Counted from the first letter of the stretch, positions 33,110 through 46,032 are shown. The stretch: 64,000 bases of DNA from Panorpa germanica (GCA_963678705.1 OY783204.1:16316759-16380758), one strand, 5' to 3'. Program-made: numbers and translations. Notes: generated by a model from the sequence alone, not told the origin.

Positions 33110-33990
33110 AAAAGAAAAAACATTAAGATGGTGCCAAATTAACAAATCGTGTGAAAATATCATACAGACAACCATGAGGCCCCAAACTTACAAATACGTT
33201 ACAGATAAAATATTTTCGTATATAAATAAAATTGTAATTCTGCATTTCATCAAATCCTTTGCCGAAAAAGAGGTTATTATTCCGTAATCTGCATATACTC
33301 GTAAACTGTGATATAATAACTACAAATACTGGAGTTAATATATTTTGTGGGAATAAACTTTTGTTCTTTAAAGCCGTTCTCGCTGTTTAAAGTATCTATT
33401 ACCAAATTAGCTGGCAAATTTAACTTTTCTTTTGCAATATATTGTATTGGAGACTAATAATTTACACTATTTAAAAATAGATGACATTAATCGTCAAATT
33501 ATAAACTACGGAACGTTTCGCACTTAATGCTATAGAAATGGCAACATACTCATATGTTTTCTCCCCATCACATTATGTATGGAATCCTACATATAAAGTA
33601 CATAATCCACTTGCTGACGTAGAACAGAGATAAGTAACAGTGTAAGATTATCATAAAATGACGTCAGCAAACTATGAAAATGATTTATTATTTCTTTTCT
33701 TATTTTCATGTTCTACTAAACTGCACTTTTAATCACTAATATTTTTATAATATCTCAAGATAATATATACTTATATACTCAAGTAAAATTTTATAGAAAA
33801 AATAAATATTTCCTGATAAACTATCTAGCTCAAATTTTGCGCACATAGTAACTGGATGCTTACAGTGGGCATTGTTATAAGTTATGAGTTTCGTAACATC
33901 CCATCTAATCTAAAATTCATCTTTTCCAAAAAGGGAAATAAACATAATCAAAAAAACGAAAGCATAAAAAAATATTTTTTTGTTTAATGT
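33110..33990. other. AT-rich stretch without a recognised feature
   Basis: No supported gene or repeat. Confidence 0.35.
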
Positions 33991-33999
33991 ATGATGTCA

Positions 34000-34109
34000 C
34001 AACAAACGCTGGGGGTCTACAATGTGTGACAAGATGTGAAAATGGGGACGGAGGAGTTAAAAACTCGAAAACTGAAATTTGTCTGACGTAATTTATGAAT
34101 GACCTCCAA
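34000..34109 (-). repeat. Inverted partner of the terminal repeat at 30,066
   Basis: Ends 'gacgtaatttatgaatgacc'; see the entry at 30,066. Inward G-rich block 'gtgaaaatggggacggagga'. Confidence 0.45.
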
Positions 34110-34114
34110 TCACA

Positions 34115-35870
34115 AAGACTTCTAAGCGAGTCAAATATAAACGCATTTTACTTATAATTTAAAAAAAATATATATTAATAAAAAGGAGAAAATAATTTAT
34201 CGTATAGCTTAATAATAAAAACGAGTGGTAAACATTAATAAAAATATATAAAATTTATAGAGATAATCTAAAATCTGGTAAAATAAGCCAAATACATCGT
34301 ATAGGCGTTACATGTTGAAGTGCACCCTTTGATGGGCGTTAAAGGTATTCAAATATTTCTATCCTGAAGAAATAGTTCAAAATTTATAAAAAACAAAATA
34401 AGATTGTGTCACCATGACTCGACAAGTGCTTACTTTTAATTTGTTTAATCATCGTTACAAACAATAAAGCGTACATGTAGTTCATTTGTTGTAGGTTTTG
34501 TGGTTGGAAAATGTTTCCTTGACGCATTTTAGAAAATTGTCTTGCAATGCTATGCTCACTAGCACTAGCCACAAGCTAATTCCAAGCTTCATTTCTGCCT
34601 GGGACACTGAATATTTTTATGGAACATATATAGATTTTATAATAAGAACAATTAATTCATTAATTATAAATTTGTAAATACAATAGAAACTATTTATATA
34701 TTTAACTGGCTTTTATTTTGTTATTTTATTGTTTTCTATTTTGCTTATTCAAAACAAATCTAAATGATTACAAAACAAATGGATAAATAGATCAATAAAT
34801 ATTTGAAACAATACAATATTTTTGTTAGATCAAATTGTACATATACAAAAAAAAACTGCCGCTCTTAAATTAACAGTCAATATTAAGACCTCTAGGTCTG
34901 CAGACTTGCTGAAAGAGTAAAATACATGCGTTGGTACTAGCTAGTATTGTTGGTTACATTTAATTTTGCGCCAACTAAAAACTAGTTAAAGCCTTGCAAA
35001 GATAGCTTTATAAAATCTAATTTCAAGATTCATTTCTACCTGGGAAGTGATGCTATAAATTTTTTGTTTTATTACTAAAGATTATTACAATCTGTCCTGC
35101 TTACAGGACATTCAGTGATAGGTATGTTAAAATAAAGTGTCTTGTGCGGGATGTGTCCGTCGATTCATTTCTCAATTTTAATAGTATAATGGATTTTATT
35201 GGATTTACATTAATTTCAATGGGAACAAAAACTGTTTCGGTTTATGAATATTTTGACTTATCAAGGTAGTCAAGTATAAAAAGGGTATGAGGCAAATCAA
35301 AAGCAACTACTAAGCAAATAAGTAGCAACCTGAGAATTAATGATTGATTAAGGAAAATACAAAAAAGTAGGAAACTTCTTATCAAAGGAAAATTTAAAAA
35401 GTGCTCGAATTCCTAACTGATATAAACTTAAAACTTAACTAAAATAAAATAACTTCAGGCGAACATGACTTTGACGTTAAAATCGCATCAAATCTTAAAA
35501 TAAAAAAAAGGTGTCATAGAACGAATTAAGAACCAGTAGAGCGCTAAAATTCGGGTTCGTGTACGAATTTCGAATGTTTGCCCTGTTAGCAAGCGTACGA
35601 ATATTCAATCCAGTAATTCGTACTTGAAAGCGCATGTGTGAATCCGGCAAAAGAACATATCAGAAACAGAGCATGTGTCCCATACAGTAACAATAGCGCG
35701 GCAAACTCGATCAAATGAATTACTAAACAATTTAATGTGCAAATAGACATTGATAAATGGTGACAAATCAATTACATTGCGATGTAATTAGAATGTACAA
35801 TAGAAACGCATTTTGCATTGTTTTTGTAAAAAGTTTTGTAACACTAGTTTAAATAAAAAAAAGAACAAAG
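34115..35870. other. AT-rich stretch without a recognised feature
   Basis: No supported gene, RNA or repeat. It would be intronic if the exon at 35.9 kb is real. Confidence 0.35.
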
Positions 35871-35877
35871 CACTTAC

Positions 35878-35996
35878 ATTTCTGTCGTTTTGAATTGCTT
35901 GTCGTTGTCGTTGGTGTTGGTCTTAATTTCGATCACTTGTGCAATGGCACCATCAGTATTCGGCAATCGCGGCACCAACAAGACACTATTAGCCAA
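35878..35996 (-). CDS. Putative internal exon of an unidentified host gene
   Basis: On the minus strand, 'taacattgtattgtcattag' gives a branch-point-like and acceptor sequence, then 119 bp open in one frame (39 codons plus two bases) containing 'VLLVPRLPNTDGAIAQVIEI' and 'KTNTNDNDKQFK', then the donor 'gtaagtg'. Composition is less AT-rich than its surroundings and it belongs to no repeat family here. I do not recognise the protein. A 42-bp exon candidate on the same strand at 55,367 ends in the phase this one needs. Confidence 0.4.
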
Positions 35997-35999
35997 CTA

Positions 36000-36350
36000 A
36001 TGACAATACAATGTTAAATAAAACACGAGAAAGATTTGTGCTCTCCGGCGAATTGTTACAATAAGAATGAATAAATAGACCGTGATGCAATGCTGATACG
36101 ACGCACTTTATAAAACATATAACTTGTGTTATTTATTATATAATGATATTAATAAAGTTGTAATCAAATTGTGATACCGTTTAACACATGAATTGTATAT
36201 TTATAAAAAGTAATATGTTAAAATGACGGCGTAATTAGTGTTGACTTTATTTTAAATTTATTGTTTTATTATAGCTTAAAAATATGCTAAATAATTAAAA
36301 GTACGAAGCGTGATATCTGATGATAGCGTTAGGTATAGAAGCCATTGCCG
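36000..36350. other. AT-rich stretch without a recognised feature
   Basis: No supported feature. Confidence 0.35.
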
Positions 36351-36355
36351 AAATG

Positions 36356-36412
36356 CGGTGGTACCGCTACCTACTACCTACTACCTTCTACCTGCTACCG
36401 ACTTGCTACCGC
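36356..36412. repeat. Short tandem repeat (CTACC/TACCTA)
   Basis: 'ctacctactacctactac' with variants continues for about 55 bp. Confidence 0.7.
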
Positions 36413-36574
36413 GTCGCGCGATGGAAAGGTACATTGTAGAATACTACAGATTAACTATCTTAAACTTGATGAAACTCACTATACCTCAAGTTATGCTTTG
36501 TTCACGTAAGTGAGGCCCTAACATGCGACATCTAAAATTTGTTGGAAGGGGCTGTACGACACATCCAAACCGAA

Positions 36575-36850
36575 GTAACATGAATTACAAATTATAAAAA
36601 TTGCTACAATATTATTTATTAACAAATATAGAAACTGTGTACAATGAAAGACTAGATGTAACTGTATTGATTGCTATTTAATGAATGCTTTGGAAGTATC
36701 TTAGACCGAGTGCAAAAAGAGTCGTACACTTTTTCAATGTTCACCCAAACACTTTAGTTCCCAGAAATACATAGATACCAGTCCTCCACAGATTATTTAT
36801 GTTGAGATAAGACCAAATCTTGGTTTAAACCAGGATTGTACTGTTCATTA
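36575..36850 (+). repeat. Interspersed repeat family E, copy 3
   Basis: 'tttattaacaaatatagaaa', 'gactagatgtaactgtattg', then 'gttgagataagaccaaatct'. Longer than copy 1 and aligned with copies 4 and 5. Just upstream (36,523) 'aacatgcgacatc' is a MITE G end remnant. Confidence 0.7.
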
Positions 36851-36859
36851 CTATCGAAT

Positions 36860-38190
36860 TTTTGTTTGCCATCAGATCTAAGAATTTGTGTTGGTAATTA
36901 AATATCTGCTGTGGAAACAAACGCCGATGCCACCGATGGCTCACCGTCAGTTCTCTTCTAAGTCTGCTTCAGTGTACATGTACAACTGTCACGCTAAGGC
37001 TACTGCATTGAGACAGCTTCTGCTATGGTACTATCACTTAGAGTAAAATTCTTTGACATGGAATAAACCGCTTTTGGTGACTCCTGTTGGGATATTATAT
37101 CTTCTATGAACTAAAATTCTCGGCGACTCAACATCTGAAGAGAAGGAAGAGTGAAGAGAGTTAAGTGTGAACATTTTGAAGTGTACTCCCTTCACCATAA
37201 AGAGGCCTGGCAATATACGTATTCGATTGGAATTGATTATTAATAAACAAATGTTATGGCAGATTACAAACTGCTAAATAAATATGCATTGTACTAGATT
37301 TAGTAAAATGTATAAACCCATTGTTCTTTTTTCATAATCAAAATAATAATATTAACTAATAATGCACAATACAAATATTAAATTAGGGCACATAAGGCTT
37401 AAAAATCCTGTTTAAGTATTATAAAATATTAAAGATGAAAGACTTAAAATAGCTATAATATAATAAAAATATAACCGTTTTAAACATGGCTAGGTTTCAG
37501 TTAAGGAAAATATTACATTTACGCGAATGTAAGATAATGTTTTACTTTTTACATCTTATTTCTACAGCCTTAATTTATGTCAGTCTTAATTTTTGGGTGA
37601 GTTAAACGCTCGCTCTATAGAAGTTTTACTTCCTTAAATAGGTTATAGGTACAAGATGTACCGCCAATACAGAAAGACACGGTAATACGAAATATAGAAG
37701 GGATGAACATTTATCGAGACTGTACATTTGAAAATGAATATTTCAATTCCCAATTCAATAACTTGTTTAATGCCTGTTAAAATTATTGTTTGACGCATAT
37801 AATAGTTTAATAATTAAAATATTAACTATAATAAATGTCAAATTTATATTAAATCAATTCAAATTCAAATTAAATATCTGTAAAAAAGCAACAACGTTGT
37901 CATAAGATTTGTATGATTTATTCATTTCTTGGAGTATAATCTCTTAAATTAATTTGAATTTCAATCTCGATTTGCCTTTTGCAACGTTGTCGGCTCATAA
38001 CCCAAATTTACTGTTTCTTACTGATTTTATTTAGTTATATTTATAAATAGGTATCCTTTTAATAATTTTTTTTTTCCAATAGCTTTAAAAAATATTTTTT
38101 TATATATATATATAGTTTTTGAAACTCGTGTCACCATTTTTTCATAGTTAAAAGTTATCTTATGTGGTGAAATTGAGTTAAAAATTATGA
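36860..38190. other. AT-rich stretch without a recognised feature
   Basis: No supported gene or repeat. Confidence 0.35.
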
Positions 38191-38196
38191 TATATT

Positions 38197-38801
38197 CAGG
38201 GTGTCCCAATATTCAACGATAAGCGGGCACCAGAGGGTAGTCCTGCTCATGACTACACGAGAAAAAAAAAAGAAAAAAATTTATCTCATTTTCTTTAGAA
38301 ATTACAAAAAAAAAATACAAAAATTTCGAATATTGAAACACCTTAAGATGTTTTTAACTACCATGACCACAATTTTTCAAATATTTCTGATTTTCTTATT
38401 GTATCGGCAACCTAAGTAGCACTGCTATTCACCACAATCATTACGAATCCCAGAATGCTAGTAGTTTTTACACAAAAATCAATCAAAATTATTTTTTTCC
38501 CTAAAATTTTTAAAGATTTTTACTTTCTGTCCACTTTAACTCATCGTGGTGTAAAAAAAAAGTATGAACACTACTATGCCAAGTTTTTTTAAAAATTGGC
38601 GCAACTCTTCAGGATTCCAAAATGGTATAATACTCCAGAAAAACTAGCAACAACAAAAAATTATGCATACTATTTCTAAAAAAGAACCAAATTTCATAAA
38701 TTGTTGTTGATGATAGTTATCACTTTTACAATACCCAAAATTGGGTTTTTTATAGTTGAATGAATTGGTGCCCGCTTATCGTTGAATATTGGGACACCCT
38801 G
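38197..38801. mobile_element. MITE family P, copy 1
   Basis: Inverted ends of about 35 bp: 'cagggtgtcccaatattcaa' plus 'cgataagcgggcacca' at the left, 'tggtgcccgcttatcgttga' plus 'atattgggacaccctg' at the right, flanked on both sides by TATT. The noncoding interior matches 43.77-44.32 kb in opposite orientation. The tip 'cagggtgtcc' is also the tip of the mariner-family element at 57.68 kb, pointing to IS630-Tc1-mariner mobilisation; this is inference. Confidence 0.85.
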
Positions 38802-38804
38802 TAT

Positions 38805-40025
38805 TTATATAGAAATTGACTGTTTTCAATCAATTCCAAAAAAAAACCAATGAACCGTAGATCACTAATATTTTGAGACTATGTTTTAATTATTTTTATT
38901 GATCCACCAAATTTCATGACATTTTCATCTTCTTCTTGTACCTTCTTAATTCAAATTCAAATTAGATAATTTTAAAAAGTAAGGATAAATTTGGTAACGC
39001 TACTCATTTATACATGATTTTTTAAATTAGACACACCATATTTTCATATTTAAAATTTATGATACATGGGGAAATTGACAATTTTTAATAATTAAAAAAA
39101 ATATAATATTTAGAGACAGCATGTATTTTAACTATTTTTATCGATCCCTAAATTGTCCGTTACAATAACTGGACGCTATAAATTGTAATAAAAAAGGCTG
39201 TGAAAGAGTGAATAGATACAGCACTGAGTGTAGCTTTACGCATGCAAACGTCTTAAAAATCACGTGATCAACGCTACAACTGATCGTAGCACAAAACATT
39301 ACAGTATTAAAAATTAATTGCATTTTAAAATGCGTAAAATTTGTAATTTATTTATTTTTTTGGAATGCTGAATATAAGTATTCATTTCTTAAAAATAATC
39401 TAACTTTGTTATACATACTAACAAAAAAAAAACATGTATAAAATTCAAATAAAATCACCGTCTACAATGGGTCACCAATACATTCGCAAAATGTTTATAA
39501 AATATTAAAAAATCATAGGACACATGTATATACATAGTAATATAAACACATAGGAAATGTTTGATAGTGTGCGAACATCAAGTGAAAGACTATAAGACGA
39601 GTTCGTTGCCCTCCCAGAGACTATTGTATCTTAAATTAAACATAAACAATGCTGAACCTATCAAAGACACATACGATATATATTCGCGTATTAAGATGAG
39701 TATGTGTGTGTGAGCTAACATTAGAGAAGTGTAAGCTACACACACATACACATATACACTACACAATGACACAATGAACTACTGACAGACGATTAAAAAT
39801 TTTATTATTACATTAGCAAGCACTTTTTCTCGGAAATGTATAAACTTATGAGATTATTTTTATTTTAATTATTTATTTATAAGTATGTGTTTAATTTGTT
39901 GCATGTGTAACAGGGGTGAATTATGTCACATCAAAAATAAATTCAACTTAATTTTATGCATTGATTTTGACTTTGTTTTTGAAGAAAAATCCACTTCAAT
40001 CCAATTAAATTATTGATGTGAACTA
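38805..40025. other. AT-rich stretch without a recognised feature
   Basis: Contains a small CA/GT-rich patch at 39,690-39,760. No gene supported. Confidence 0.35.
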
Positions 40026-40033
40026 TAACGGAG

Positions 40034-40203
40034 CTGTTAACACCGCTTTTTGATTGAGAGACCGAAATTTATAACTGTAGTAGCCATGAATAGATCATTC
40101 TTGTTGTCTGGATATAACGTATAAGAAGAAGCAGAACAATACTAGGGGCGATAAAAGGCTACGTGCCTAGGAAGCCCGAGAAACTATATATATAAAAAAA
40201 AAA
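40034..40203 (+). mobile_element. SINE-like family C, copy 5
   Basis: Best preserved copy: 'ctgttaacaccgctttttga', 'ggggcgataaaaggctacgt', 'taggaagcccgagaaac', then TA repeat and an A run. Confidence 0.8.
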
Positions 40204-40227
40204 AACTATAACGGAGTTGGCGAATTA

Positions 40228-40370
40228 TATTCATAACATTGGTGTCAGATGTGGGGTTTAGTAGACTGAAAAGGTGTACTTTAGACGTTTAAGTAATTAA
40301 ATATCCAAAGGGCCTCCTTTTTTCAATCTACATCAGGGAAATCCCGCATCTGACACCAATGTTATGCGAA
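40228..40370. mobile_element. Small snapback MITE
   Basis: 'cataacattggtgtcagatg' at the left and its inverse 'catctgacaccaatgttatg' at the right, with further pairing ('agactgaaaagg' with 'ccttttttcaatct'). About 135 bp in total. Confidence 0.75.
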
Positions 40371-40645
40371 GCAATATGATTGTTTACAATATATCATCAA
40401 TAAAGTTAAACTCAAGCTAACCCAAAGTTAAAGATAAAACCATTAAGGTAGTTCATTTAAAATCACTTTTTTACAGGATGTGATAAAATTTAATTAAGAT
40501 GTTGATATAAGTATTTATTTAAATAAAAAAATTCAAATATTGTGTATTGTGATGTGAGATAATAATAATGAAAGTGCATATTTAACATGCAGGAAGCATT
40601 CAAAGTATAAAAAATGATCGTTTTAACGTATATCTCGAGAACGGT

Positions 40646-40885
40646 CCCAGTAAACAATTTGATGAAGTGTCCTATTTTGTAACGTTTCCATCACTATTAC
40701 ACTTCAATTATAGTTCGCATCAACTTTATCTTCATTTGTATTCCGACAGATGGAGTGGTTTCGCCATTAGTAGCCGAGAAATTAGACATTTCTTATGAAC
40801 GACTGTGAAAACTAAACTGTCATGACAAAAAAGTAATGCGCATCTTCGATATGATGGCAAAGTGACTCCAAAATGTCTACTAGGG
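40646..40885. mobile_element. MITE family R, copy 1
   Basis: About 240 bp with ends 'cccagtaaacaatttg' and the inverse of 'ccctagtagacattttgg'. The interior ('ccgacagatggagtggtttc') is the reverse complement of the copy at 51.33-51.58 kb. Confidence 0.7.
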
Positions 40886-40889
40886 TTAT

Positions 40890-41395
40890 ACAGATTAAAA
40901 AGAAAAACCATATTACCAATTCCATATGTACTAAATATTAATGTAATAGGTTAAGTCAAAGGGTGAGTCATCGATGGATGGCAAGCTCGCATGTCATTTT
41001 TTATTTATATATATTCCCAAAATTTAATTATTGTTCTTCGAGGACAGATTGTAAATTATGTATGTTGTAAAATAAAAAAAAAAAAAAAAAAAGAAAAACT
41101 AATATATTGCAAGCCCCAAATTAGGAAATTTTTGACTGTTTTTTCAGGTTATTAGACCAGTTAGAAGTGGGGATAGGTATCGTAACGTAATGTCTGGTTA
41201 TGCTCTGCGCGCGGTAGTATGCGAAGTATATACGTGAGGAATGGGGCTTTAAACTGCATGATTATTATTTTTTAATTAAAGAAAATATTTAAATTTACCG
41301 CTTAAGTTCATATTCGGCACTGCATGGACTGTGAACATGAAAAATATAATCTGCCATAAATGGAAATTTTTTATAAGTTTAGTTTTATTATATGT
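40890..41395. other. Stretch without a recognised feature
   Basis: A run of A at 41,072-41,091 follows a T/G-rich piece and could be a decayed retroposon tail. Nothing else supported. Confidence 0.35.
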
Positions 41396-41396
41396 T

Positions 41397-41700
41397 AGTG
41401 TTAGGAATAATTAGAATTTAATAATTACACGTTATAAGCCGTTTATAATATTGTTGCCTTATTTATTAACAAATATAAGACTGTATCTAATAAAAGACTA
41501 GATGTAACTGCATTGACTGTTATCTAATGAATGTGTTGGAAATGCCTTGGACCAGATGTAAAGGGTTGTACCCTTTCCAAGTTACACGACGTCAGGTTAC
41601 ATCATTTTCCTCAAAACCTGTCACAAACACCGTCTGTATACATCAGGTATACAGAGATAGTTTATGTTAAGATAAGACTGAACCAGGTCTAGCGTTGTAT
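41397..41700 (+). repeat. Interspersed repeat family E, copy 4
   Basis: Most complete copy: 'tgttaggaataattagaatt' start, 'tggaccagatgtaaagggtt' and 'ccctttccaagttacac' in the middle, 'gttaagataagactgaacca' near the end. Confidence 0.75.
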
Positions 41701-41710
41701 ATGAAGTCTA

Positions 41711-42178
41711 AGGGCATCCGCACAAGAGGCGACTGGTTGCAAACCTTAGCCCCGAATCTGCCCGAACCGAATGAGAATGGAACTGTGTGGTTAGTGTGTG
41801 AACGGACGTGTATACGGGTGAGATAAAACACACGGCTCGAACGTAACTAAACTGATTTCAAACTGGCTTTAAGTACGATGCCGCGAGTCTATTTCTCGGT
41901 CGCAGAGCATCCTTGGTTGCATGGTTTTGATGATGACATCATCAACAGAGATGTTTACAAATACTATTGAAAAGTATTTAAATACATACCTACAATCAAA
42001 TATAACACAATAGAATCCCCTGTTTTGCTATTGTTAAAAATTCTATAGAGTCACGATACACGGCTCGACTATTAGTTTAATTTCATCCGTGCCTTGTGTT
42101 TTCTCTCACTGGTATACACGTTCGTTCTCTCACTAACAACATAGTTCCATTCTCATTCGAGCCCATGTGCGGAGGGCC
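41711..42178. mobile_element. MITE family F, copy 1 (foldback)
   Basis: Flanked by TAAG on both sides. The left arm ('ggcatccgcacaagaggcga' .. 'gaatgagaatggaactgtgt' .. 'gagataaaacacacggc') is the inverse of the right arm ('gtgttttctctcactgg' .. 'ttccattctcattcga' .. 'gtgcggagggcc'), with part of the right arm deleted. The arms are about 100-130 bp. A partial copy is at 10.99-11.13 kb. Confidence 0.75.
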
Positions 42179-42184
42179 TAAGAG

Positions 42185-43270
42185 AACTGTGCCAATTAGC
42201 CATGACATTAATGTGAATAAAATTCAATTGCTGTATTAAATTAAAGTAAGATATTACAAAACTACATGCAAATGAGAAATTGTATAACTAAACTGTACCT
42301 AGTGACAATTTACTAAGTTGGAACCCCTTCAAACGAATCCGAAAGATGAACATTAAAATAAAAGTTGCAATTAAAAATACAGCATCCATCAATTTAAAAA
42401 AATATTTCAATTATTATTCAACAATATAATTTATTGGACGCTATTAAATACAAATATAAACGGTTCGTTGACCCGTAGTTCATGAAATTGGCAATCTACT
42501 AATGTTTACTGTTTATATTGCACAAATTGGTGAATTAAAATAAACTTTAAATAAAAAAAGAAAAACATACGTCGTTGATTCCTTCATACACAGATAATAA
42601 TATCACAACTAGTTCAATTAAAAAAAACATAAATATAAATAAAAAAAAAAACACAACACTACACACTACAGAGGCAATGTAGGATCAACATACTTATAGA
42701 CACACACATGCATAGGTACAACACACATACACTCGCAAGTGATTTCTCTGGGGACTTAACAGTATTTTTGATTTTGTACTTAACTGCATACATTTGTGTA
42801 ACATGCATTAGTATTTGTAAATGAAATTTTTAAAATTAGGTCAAGGTCGAAGTGATTCTGCCTTTAAATGTCTGTATATTTTATTTAGTTATTTCTGCGG
42901 TTGAATTTTAGACAAATCTCTCAACCACGAGTACCAGTATTTATCAGCTATGTTATGTGGATAGTGAAATAAATCTATGTTCTATTCGTATTGTTAGTGG
43001 AATTGATAACTGTAATTTAATCGAGTCGACTCACCGCCGTTCTCGTGAACCTGTAAAAGTTGTACAATGTTTAAAAAAAAAAGTAGAATTCATTTTGGGG
43101 AACTAGGTGAACGTTCAATTACATTGTACGTTGTATGTACAATAAAATTAAAAAAACTGAATGTAATTGTAGTGTAATACGTTGATTGTTCGTCATGTTG
43201 CTGTTGCAAAGCATGTAGCTATTTCATTTTGGTTAGTAGATGGCTGTTGTTCACACTAAGTAGGCTGAAC
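42185..43270. other. AT-rich stretch without a recognised feature
   Basis: No supported gene or repeat. Confidence 0.35.
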
Positions 43271-43282
43271 TTTTCTTTTGAA

Positions 43283-43318
43283 AACAACACTTTTGTTATT
43301 TTTATAACAAGTGTTGTT
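43283..43318. other. Short hairpin
   Basis: 'aacaacacttttgttat' and 'ataacaagtgttgtt' pair with a two-base bulge around a 4-base loop. Confidence 0.6.
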
Positions 43319-43771
43319 TGAAGTGTAACAGCTGTTGTTGATTAGTGCTAGTAGCAGTCATCCGTTAGTTAAGTAAGTTTCAGTTGTACTAGTGGGAGCA
43401 TTATACCACCGTGCGTTTGCACATAATAAAGTTAATGCTGCAATAGAAAACCCCGCTCAATCTGAGGTGCGTGGTGTGATAGATGTTTAATGCCGGTTTC
43501 ACCCAGAGAGACAGTTCAATAAAACACGAACAAAAACACCAATGTTTACACCAAAGAGACAGTTCTTAAAACATTTTTGTCTTTTGTTGTTGTTTTAGTA
43601 AAGAAAACACATTTCCATCTGGAGCCGGTAATATCAAAGGAAAACACGTTTGTTGTTGTCTGCTTGGTTTGAACAAGCAGTTTTGTTTCTTGTGAACATT
43701 TGCGCTTGTCAGTTGTTGTTTATAATTTTTATGGGACACACAAAAAAACACAGCTCCGTAAAACAACAGCT

Positions 43772-44318
43772 CCGGTGTCCCAATATTCAATGATAAGCGG
43801 GTCAGAGGGTGGTCCTGCTCATGACTACACGAGAAAACAAAAAATTTATCTCATTTTGTATTTGTATGTATGCATAATTTTTTTTTATTGCTAGTTTTCC
43901 TGGAGTATTATACAATTTTGGAATCCTGAAGAGTTGCGCCAATTTTTAAAAAAACTTGCCATATAGTAGTGTTCATACTTTTTTTTTACACCACGATGAG
44001 TTAAAGAAAATTTTAAGGAAGAAAATAATTTCGATTGATTTTTGTGTAAAAACTACTAGCATTCTGGGATTTTTAATGGTTGTGGTGGATAGCAGTGCTA
44101 ATTAGGCTGCCAATACAAAAAAAAAATCATAAATATTTAAAAAATTGTGGTCATGGTAGTTAAAAACATCTTAAGGTGTTTCAATTTTCGAAAAAAAATT
44201 ATTTTTTTTCTAATTTCTAAACAAAATGAGATAAATTTTTTCTTTCTTTTTTTCTCGTGTAATCATGAGCAGGAGCACCCTCTGGTGCCCGCTTATCGTT
44301 GAATTTTGGGACACCCCG
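43772..44318. mobile_element. MITE family P, copy 2 (inverse of copy 1)
   Basis: Ends 'ggtgtcccaatattcaatga' and 'tcgttgaattttgggacacc'. The interior runs in the opposite direction to copy 1, e.g. 'cttaaggtgtttcaa' here against 'gaaacaccttaag' there. 'cagctccg' occurs twice at the left edge (43,751 and 43,767), a possible local duplication. Confidence 0.8.
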
Positions 44319-44329
44319 TATACAATCAC

Positions 44330-45298
44330 TATTCGAACTTATTTTCTTCATAGAATAGCTTTCTACCATTATCTCAAACGTCTTCTAATCTCTGTTTCTT
44401 TTAACACAGTTCAACTGCACTACCTATTTGAGCGCAATCAATTAGCGGTGCATTGTTTGCTTATGCAGTTATATGCATTTCACTTCTCTAGGCGTTTTTC
44501 ACTATATCACAAAGAATGTTTTCACTCTACTTAATAGACTTTTCTAGTATTTCTCTTTCTACGGCGTTGGATATTTGAGAGGTCGTTCACCTTTCAACTC
44601 ACGCACTTTTGTGTTGGTTGCGAACAGATAAATTTGATACGATCAAGGTGATTAGTAGTTTACTGGATGGTTGGATGGCTTACTGGTTGTTGCCGCGCCA
44701 TTGTTTCTGCTTTATCTCCGTTCATCTGTTCTACTAGTAGTAGTAGAGTACCTGTATTCAATACTAGGTCAAACACGAATTATTTAGACTACTGAGGGAA
44801 TAATACCGCGTACTTTAAATACAGATCTTGCGATAGTAATAACATTAATCTGTGCCTTAGATTGTAATTAAGCGGCTGCTTAATGTATGGTTAGGTTAAA
44901 CTACGGTTAGTGAACTAATATTAGGTTAGAAGTTACTGTTAGACCAATCAGTTTCTTGAAGGTACATAAGAACAAAAGGTCCCAAGGAAAGACTACATGT
45001 ACCAACCAAAGAACAAAAACGAAAATACTTTATATAAAATCCGAAATACGAAGACATTTATTGATCTTTATTGAAAATCACCTATCTTTTTACCCTGATT
45101 TCAGTAATATAATCAGATCTAATTAAGATCCATCCTACTCTGTAGAGTACTCGATTAACTGAAGATTTAAATGTTTGAAGATGTTTTCCTTGTTCGGAAA
45201 CATAAAAAAAAATCACCGGACATATACTCGTATTTTAGTAAAACAAGAAAATATCTAATCATAAAGAGTTGTTTTTGGCTACTTATAAAATGATGCGG
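44330..45298. other. Stretch without a recognised feature
   Basis: No supported gene or repeat; a short 'tagtagtag' run near 44,735. Confidence 0.35.
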
Positions 45299-45301
45299 CT
45301 A

Positions 45302-45622
45302 TTGTGAGAAATAATTAGAACTTAATAATTACAAATCATAAGCCGTTCAAAATATTGGTACAATATTATTTATTACTAAGTATAATAACTATGTATACAA
45401 AGCACAATTTGATGTAACTCAATTAACTGTTATACTCGTATAATGCATCTGTTGGAAGTGCCTTAGACCAGATGCAAAGTACTCTTTCCAAGGTATGGTC
45501 AAGTTACATCACTCTCCTCGAGTCCTAGTCCAAATAACATTCCTGAATACATAACCTGACACCAGCCACCATAAAAAATTCTGGGATTTTTTAATTGAAA
45601 TAAGACCAAAGCTAGTGTTGTA
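45302..45622 (+). repeat. Interspersed repeat family E, copy 5
   Basis: 'gaaataattagaacttaata' to 'gaaataagaccaaagctagt'; aligned with copy 4. Confidence 0.7.
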
Positions 45623-45983
45623 GCAGGGTCATACTGAAAGTCTTAGACTGAAATGTCACTAACACTATATAATGTATTTTAAAAGAAGCTAATAAAAAAT
45701 GAAATCTACCAACTCTACAAGAAATTTCTTTCTTGTAAATGGAACTAAAGAATTGAGCGTCAAATTTAAATACTCTAATAAAAACCTCATTATTTACTTT
45801 AATATTTTATTACAAACTTTTGAGACTATTTATGCGCAGCAGATATAATATATAATTATTAATAATAAAAACCGATGTCAATATTTACAGATAAAATGTA
45901 ATGTGCGTTTATAATTAATTATGCATATGTAATACAATGTATGGTTTCTAAACGATAAACAAATTAGTTTTATCAAACCAACC

Positions 45984-46032
45984 GTCAGCGTTTGCGTTTG
46001 CGTCCGCGTCCGTGTCCGTGTCCGTGGCGTCG
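45984..46032. repeat. Hexanucleotide-type tandem repeat
   Basis: 'gcgtttgcgtttgcgtccgc' followed by 'gtccgtgtccgtgtccgt'. Confidence 0.7.
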
